A stretch of 64,000 nt of DNA from Streptomyces aidingensis (GTDB taxonomy: Bacteria > Actinomycetota > Actinomycetes > Streptomycetales > Streptomycetaceae). Below, one piece after another: positions 60,350-64,000 of the stretch. Both the position numbers and the translations under genes were made by a program. Location of the stretch: contig NZ_FOLM01000023.1 of NCBI RefSeq assembly GCF_900112355.1, positions 1 to 64,000 of the forward strand. The letters are read 5' to 3'. A model generated the notes under the pieces. The model had not been told where the DNA came from and did no database searches. It saw only the letters and a program-made list of their open reading frames with translations. Within the stretch, counting starts at the first letter, position 1. Each line of letters starts with the position of its first letter.

Positions 60350-61512
60350 TCGGCGTGGCACCGGGCGAGCACCTCCCTGGCGAGCTGGCGATATGCGGCG
60401 GCGCCCACGGAGTTGGAGGCGTAGGTGGTGATCGGCTCGCCGGCGACCGTGGTCTCCGGGAAGCGCACGGTCCGTCCGATGACGGTGTGGTACACGTTGT
60501 CCGGGAACGCCTCGACCACCCGGGCCAGCACCTCGCGGCTGTGCACCGTGCGGGAGTCGTACATGGTGGCGAGGATGCCGTCCAGGCTGAGGTTGGGGTT
60601 CAGCCGCTCCTGGACCTTCTCGATGGTCTCGGTCAGCAGGGCCACCCCGCGCAGGGCGAAGAACTCGCACTCCAGCGGCACGATCACCTTGTGCGCGGCG
60701 GTGAGCGCGTTGACGGTGAGCAGGCCGAGGGAGGGCTGGCAGTCGATGACCACGAAGTCGTAGTCGTTGATCAGCGGCGCGAGGGCGCGCTGCAGCGCGG
60801 ACTCCCGGGCCACCTCGCTCACCAACTGCACCTCGGCCGCGGACAGGTCGATGTTGCTGGGCAGCAGGTCCATGCCGGGGATGGCGGTCTTCAGCAGCAC
60901 CTCGTCGGGAGCCATGCCGCTCTCCATGACGAGGTTGTAGACCGTGTTGTCCAGCTCCATGGGGTTGACGCCCAGTCCCACGGAGAGGGCGCCCTGCGGG
61001 TCGAAGTCGACCAGCAGCACCCGGCGGCCGTATTCGGCGAGCGCCGCACCGAGGTTGATGGTGGACGTGGTCTTGCCGACCCCGCCCTTCTGGTTGCACA
61101 TGGCGATGATGGTGGCCGGGCCGCGCTCGGTCACCGGTCCGGGGATCGGGAAGTACGGCATCGGCCGCCCGGTCGGCCCGATGCGTTCGCGGCGCTGGCG
61201 CGCGGCGTCCGGAGCGATGGTCGCGGCGTACTCGGGGTCCGGCTCGAATTCGGCGTCGGGGTCGAAGAACTCCCCGTCCGGGAACTCGTCATAGGCGGCG
61301 AAGCGCGCCGGACCGCTCTCCGCACGGCCACGGGCCATGCCGGAGACGTGGTGTCCGTCTGTGCTCTGATGCGCTGTCATGTTCGCTGGGTTCTGGTGGG
61401 TGACGAAGGTGTGGACAGCGACGGAGCCGACCCCCGTCATGCCCGAGTGGCCCGAAGGCCCCGCGGGCGCTCCTGGTTGTCCTCCCCCGGGAGTAATTGT
61501 CGACTCATTCAC
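60346..61512 (-). CDS. ParA/Soj-family ATPase (orphan)
   Basis: 388 aa. GTG 61512 is chosen for AAGGAGG at 61524-61530; ATG 61380 would give a 344-aa form. A disordered acidic head (about 1-105, PDAEFEPDPEYAATIAPDAA) precedes the deviant Walker A CNQKGGVGKTTSTINLGAAL, then LLVDFDPQGALSVGLG and FVVIDCQPSLGLLTVNAL. It is a dimerising nucleoid-binding ATPase. No ParB or parS is nearby, so it is distinct from the oriC parAB. It is coupled to the next gene. Confidence 0.92.
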   Translation of the reverse strand: MNESTITPGGGQPGAPAGPSGHSGMTGVGSVAVHTFVTHQNPANMTAHQSTDGHHVSGMARGRAESGPARFAAYDEFPDGEFFDPDAEFEPDPEYAATIAPDAARQRRERIGPTGRPMPYFPIPGPVTERGPATIIAMCNQKGGVGKTTSTINLGAALAEYGRRVLLVDFDPQGALSVGLGVNPMELDNTVYNLVMESGMAPDEVLLKTAIPGMDLLPSNIDLSAAEVQLVSEVARESALQRALAPLINDYDFVVIDCQPSLGLLTVNALTAAHKVIVPLECEFFALRGVALLTETIEKVQERLNPNLSLDGILATMYDSRTVHSREVLARVVEAFPDNVYHTVIGRTVRFPETTVAGEPITTYASNSVGAAAYRQLAREVLARCHAE

Positions 61513-61928
61513 AAGTCGTCGTACCTCCTTGGGGACCAGGAAACTTCTCGACAGAGTCAGCGTTGCACCTTGCCGACGTTTGGCGACTCTATGGCGTGTC
61601 GGCGGTCCGCAGCAACACAATCCACCGGACCGGCACCGATGTGTCGGCATCGTCCGGTCCGTGGTCAGGGCTGCCGCGAGGGTGCTCCACTGGCGAGCGG
61701 AAGTCTCGGCAGGACTGGAAACAGTTAAAGAGTAGTCTTTGCCACAAGTCGCCGTCGCGATACCCCGGATACTGATAAATCTGGCCGGGTCCCGGCGCCC
61801 TCCGGGGCGGCATGTCACGGGACCCGGCCCGGCGCCGGGCACCGGCCGGCGGGTCGGGGAGAGCCGGGGCGAACGGCGTCGCGCGGTTGACGCGCCGGGT
61901 TGACGCCGGGCCGCCGGCCCGGCCGTGA
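61513..61928. other. 416-base gap holding the parA promoter
   Basis: No ORF is supported. A distinctly AT-richer island at about 61725-61785 (AGTTAAAGAGTAGTCTTT, then ATACTGATAAATCTG) probably holds the parA-like promoter, reading left. The ald terminator lies at the right end. Confidence 0.45.
61905..61923 (-). terminator. hairpin after ald
   Basis: GCCGGGCC-GCC-GGCCCGGC, perfect 8-base arms 6 bases past the ald stop in its transcription direction. Confidence 0.65.
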
Positions 61929-63044
61929 TCAGCCCACAACGGTGGCCGGATCGGTGTGCGGCAGGCCGTGCGCCTCCGCGACGGGGCCGTAAATCACCTG
62001 GCCGTCATGGGTGTTGAGCCCCTTGGCAAAGGCGGCGTCAGCGCTCAGCGCGGCCCGCCAGCCGCGGTCGGCCAGCTTGACCAGATACGGCAGGGTGGCG
62101 TTTGTCAGGGCGTAGGTCGATGTGCTGGGCACCGCGCCCGGCATATTGGCCACGCAGTAGAAGACCGAGTCGTGCACCCGGAAGACCGGCTCGGCATGGG
62201 TGGTCGGCCGCGAGTCGGCGAAGCACCCGCCCTGGTCGATCGCGATGTCGACAAGGACACTTCCCGCCTTCATCCGGGACACCTGTTCCGTGCTCACCAG
62301 CTTGGGCGCCCGGGCGCCCGGGATCAGCACCGCCCCGATCACCAGATCCGCGGCACGCACCGCCCGGTCCAGCTCGAAGGCGTTGGAGGTGATGGTCTGC
62401 ACCCGGCCGCCGTAGATCCGGTCCGCCTCCCGCAGCCGGCCGGCGTTGGTGTCCAGCAGGGTGACCCGGAAGCCCATGCCCACCGCGATCTGCATGGCGT
62501 TCCAGCCGGCGACACCGCCGCCGATGACCACCGCCTCGGCCGCGCCGGTGCCCGGCACGCCGCCGGGCAGCACCCCACGGCCGCCCGCCGGGCGCATCAG
62601 ATGATAGGCGCCGACCTGGGGGGCGATCCGGCCGGCCACCTCGGACATCGGGGCCAGCAGCGGCAGGGCGCCGTCCGCGGTCTGCACGGTCTCATAGGCG
62701 ATCGCGGTGGTACCCGCCTCCAGCAGGGCCCGGGTGCACTCGGCGGAGGCCGCGAGATGCAGATAGGTGAAGAGGATCTGGTCCTTGCGCAGCCGGTGGT
62801 ACTCCTCGGGGACCGGCTCCTTGACCTTGAGCAGCAGCTCGGCGGCGGCCCACACCTCGTCGGCGCTGTCCAGGACGGCGGCACCGGCGGCGGTGTACTC
62901 CTCGTCGGTGATGGCGGAGCCGAGCCCGGCGCCGCGCTCCACCACGACCTGGTGGCCGTGGCCGACGAGCTCGTGGACCCCGGCCGGGGTGATGGCCACA
63001 CGGAACTCGTTGTTCTTGACCTCGCGGGGGATGCCGACCTTCAC
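61929..63044 (-). CDS. ald: alanine dehydrogenase
   Basis: 371 aa from GTG 63044 (VKVGIPREVKNNEFRVAITP), the usual family length; GTG 63053 adds three residues and sits only two bases from AAGGA. NAD-dependent reversible deamination of L-alanine to pyruvate. KVKEPVPEEY, FTYLHLAAS (catalytic His), VVIGGGVAGWNAMQIAVGMG (cofactor fold) and HDSVFYCVANMPGAVPSTST are seen. A promoter with direct repeats lies upstream. It is often under Lrp/AsnC-type (AldR) control. Confidence 0.95.
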   Translation of the reverse strand: MKVGIPREVKNNEFRVAITPAGVHELVGHGHQVVVERGAGLGSAITDEEYTAAGAAVLDSADEVWAAAELLLKVKEPVPEEYHRLRKDQILFTYLHLAASAECTRALLEAGTTAIAYETVQTADGALPLLAPMSEVAGRIAPQVGAYHLMRPAGGRGVLPGGVPGTGAAEAVVIGGGVAGWNAMQIAVGMGFRVTLLDTNAGRLREADRIYGGRVQTITSNAFELDRAVRAADLVIGAVLIPGARAPKLVSTEQVSRMKAGSVLVDIAIDQGGCFADSRPTTHAEPVFRVHDSVFYCVANMPGAVPSTSTYALTNATLPYLVKLADRGWRAALSADAAFAKGLNTHDGQVIYGPVAEAHGLPHTDPATVVG

Positions 63045-63150
63045 GTCGATCACGGTCCTTGCGTTGCGGGGATGCGCTGCGGACACCGGGCACGGCTGGG
63101 GCCCCTGGCACGGGGCGCGTACCGGCATCACCTTGCACACCCGGATGTGC

Positions 63151-63179
63151 CGAATATGCCCGATATGCCAAACAACCAA
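63151..63179 (-). promoter_or_regulatory. ald promoter with ATATGCC direct repeats
   Basis: Minus strand TTGGTT (63179-63174), 17 bases, TATTCG (63156-63151). ATATGCC occurs at 63154-63160 and 63163-63169, one nearly on the -10 and one in the spacer. This fits binding by an Lrp/AldR-type multimeric regulator. Confidence 0.55.
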
Positions 63180-63274
63180 ATATCCGCACATGGCGTGCAT
63201 GCCGGAAGCGACCGGAAGGCCGCGGCAGAGCCATTGTTAACGAAGGACTTCCCACTGTCCAGCCTTGCAATCAT

Positions 63275-64000
63275 TCAATCGGGCTGGACGTTCTTCTGCG
63301 TTTCGCAGGCCAGCTGTCCGGTGGCCGATGCGGAACCCTCCCCCGTGGCCCCGTCCCCGCCGAGCAGCCGCCCGGCCGCCGCCCGGTGGTCCGCCGCCTC
63401 CGCCGGCCTGCCCAGCCGCGCCGCGCAGTCCGCCAGCCGCAGCCGCAGCGCGCCCTGCAGCCGGCCGTCACCGGACCGTTCGGCGATCCGCAGCGCCTGC
63501 AGCCCCAGCCGCATCGCCTCGGCGGGCTCCCCGGCGTACTCCCGCACCCGGGCGGCCTCGGCCAGCGCCCTGGCCTGCGCCCCCGGATCGCCGCGCCGCC
63601 GGTGCGCGGAGGCCGCCGCCCGCCAGGCGCGCAGCGCCTCCGGCCACTGCCCGGCCCGCGCCAGCACGGCACCGATCCGGCCGTGCAGCCGGGACTCGGC
63701 GTCCAGGTCCCGGCGGGCCTGTGCGGTGGACAGCGCGCGGGCGTACCAGTCGGCGGCGCGGCGCCACTCCCCCAGCTCCGCGTAGGTCCCGGCAATGGAC
63801 TCCAGTGCCCGCCCGGCCCCCAGCCCGGCAGCGGGCGGCCCGGCGGCGCCCGCGCCGGGCGGCCCGGGCGGCATCCGGTCACCGTCCGGCCGCAGCGCCT
63901 CCAGGGCCGAGCGGTAGCGGTCCAGGGCGAGGTGCGGCCGGCCGCCGGCCACATCCAGGTCGCCGAGGTTGAGCAGCGCGGCGGCGCGTTCCCTGGGCAG
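63275..64000 (-). CDS. TPR protein, 3' end only (cut by window edge)
   Basis: At least 241 codons, open at the right edge (LPRERAAALLNLGDLDVAGG continues into the frame). Consecutive helical pairs of about 34-40 residues, ALESIAGTYAELGEWRRAAD, LHGRIGAVLARAGQWPEALR and ALAEAARVREYAGEPAEAMR, are tetratricopeptide-like repeats as in AfsR/MalT-type C-termini. The last 35 residues are a Gly/Ala/Ser tail. The N-terminal part, and hence the function, is outside the window. Confidence 0.8.
   Translation of the reverse strand: MPRERAAALLNLGDLDVAGGRPHLALDRYRSALEALRPDGDRMPPGPPGAGAAGPPAAGLGAGRALESIAGTYAELGEWRRAADWYARALSTAQARRDLDAESRLHGRIGAVLARAGQWPEALRAWRAAASAHRRRGDPGAQARALAEAARVREYAGEPAEAMRLGLQALRIAERSGDGRLQGALRLRLADCAARLGRPAEAADHRAAAGRLLGGDGATGEGSASATGQLACETQKNVQPD

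Overview
The window is very GC-rich (third codon positions almost all G/C), single-copy chromosomal DNA from a Streptomyces-like actinomycete. The evidence is the codon bias, GTG/TTG starts, TetR/GntR/XRE regulator density, class E sortase signal, SepF-like and Scp genes, and a gene order (hmgA ... sepF-like ... der-cmk-tyrA-rluB-scpB-scpA-parA-like-ald) that matches my recollection of one arm-proximal core region of Streptomyces chromosomes. I see no rRNA, tRNA, CRISPR array, insertion sequence or prophage.

Layout. (1) 1-2.7 kb is an accessory-looking stretch: a Nudix-fold protein with a degenerate Nudix box, a small unknown protein, a small secreted four-cysteine protein and a clearly broken GntR/UTRA regulator. 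(2) 2.9-16.5 kb is a lipid/acyl-CoA catabolic block: a flavin dehydrogenase, two DUF202 membrane proteins, an APH-like kinase overlapping an acyl-CoA dehydrogenase (a split form of mammalian ACAD10/11), an NADPH:quinone oxidoreductase, TetR, SDR, a MaoC hydratase, two SPFH proteins, another TetR and a zinc alcohol dehydrogenase. Two families of repeated operator-like sites (TACCGACYGGT and TGAGYRRSCGCTTAGCY) tie these promoters together. (3) 16.5-24.5 kb: a divergently arranged HTH/TPR regulator, a serine hydrolase, a SIMPL protein, and a minus-strand run of beta-helix/membrane protein, polytopic membrane protein and TetR. (4) 24.5-35.7 kb: homogentisate dioxygenase and GntR, an AAA ATPase, pirin, DUF6624, YtrA-type GntR, tandem GNAT, a probable sortase-anchored AA10 lytic polysaccharide monooxygenase, a PPOX-fold protein, a secreted lipase and a HAD phosphatase. 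(5) 35.7-40.4 kb: a compact minus-strand urease operon ureABC-F-G-D without ureE, with a GlnR-like box upstream. (6) 40.7-49.2 kb: asd, SepF-like (SflA-type), a glutaryl-CoA-dehydrogenase-like ACAD, a DHA2 transporter, PAP2 phosphatase, an I78 inhibitor and two unknowns. (7) 49.2-64 kb: der, cmk, tyrA, rluB, scpB, scpA, then a flippase-like protein and two polyprenol-phosphomannose-type mannosyltransferases, then a small basic protein with an orphan ParA, alanine dehydrogenase, and the 3' end of a TPR protein cut by the window edge.

How it works together. The left half looks like regulated fatty/hydroxy-acid use under local TetR repressors. The middle handles tyrosine breakdown, urea nitrogen and chitin attack. 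The right half is conserved housekeeping for division, segregation, translation and ribosome assembly. Many convergent gene pairs are separated by strong perfect hairpins, listed as terminators. No wholly new system is proven. The best candidates are the two operator families, the split ACAD10/11 pair, the beta-helix/polytopic membrane pair and the peptide-like ORF next to the TPR regulator.
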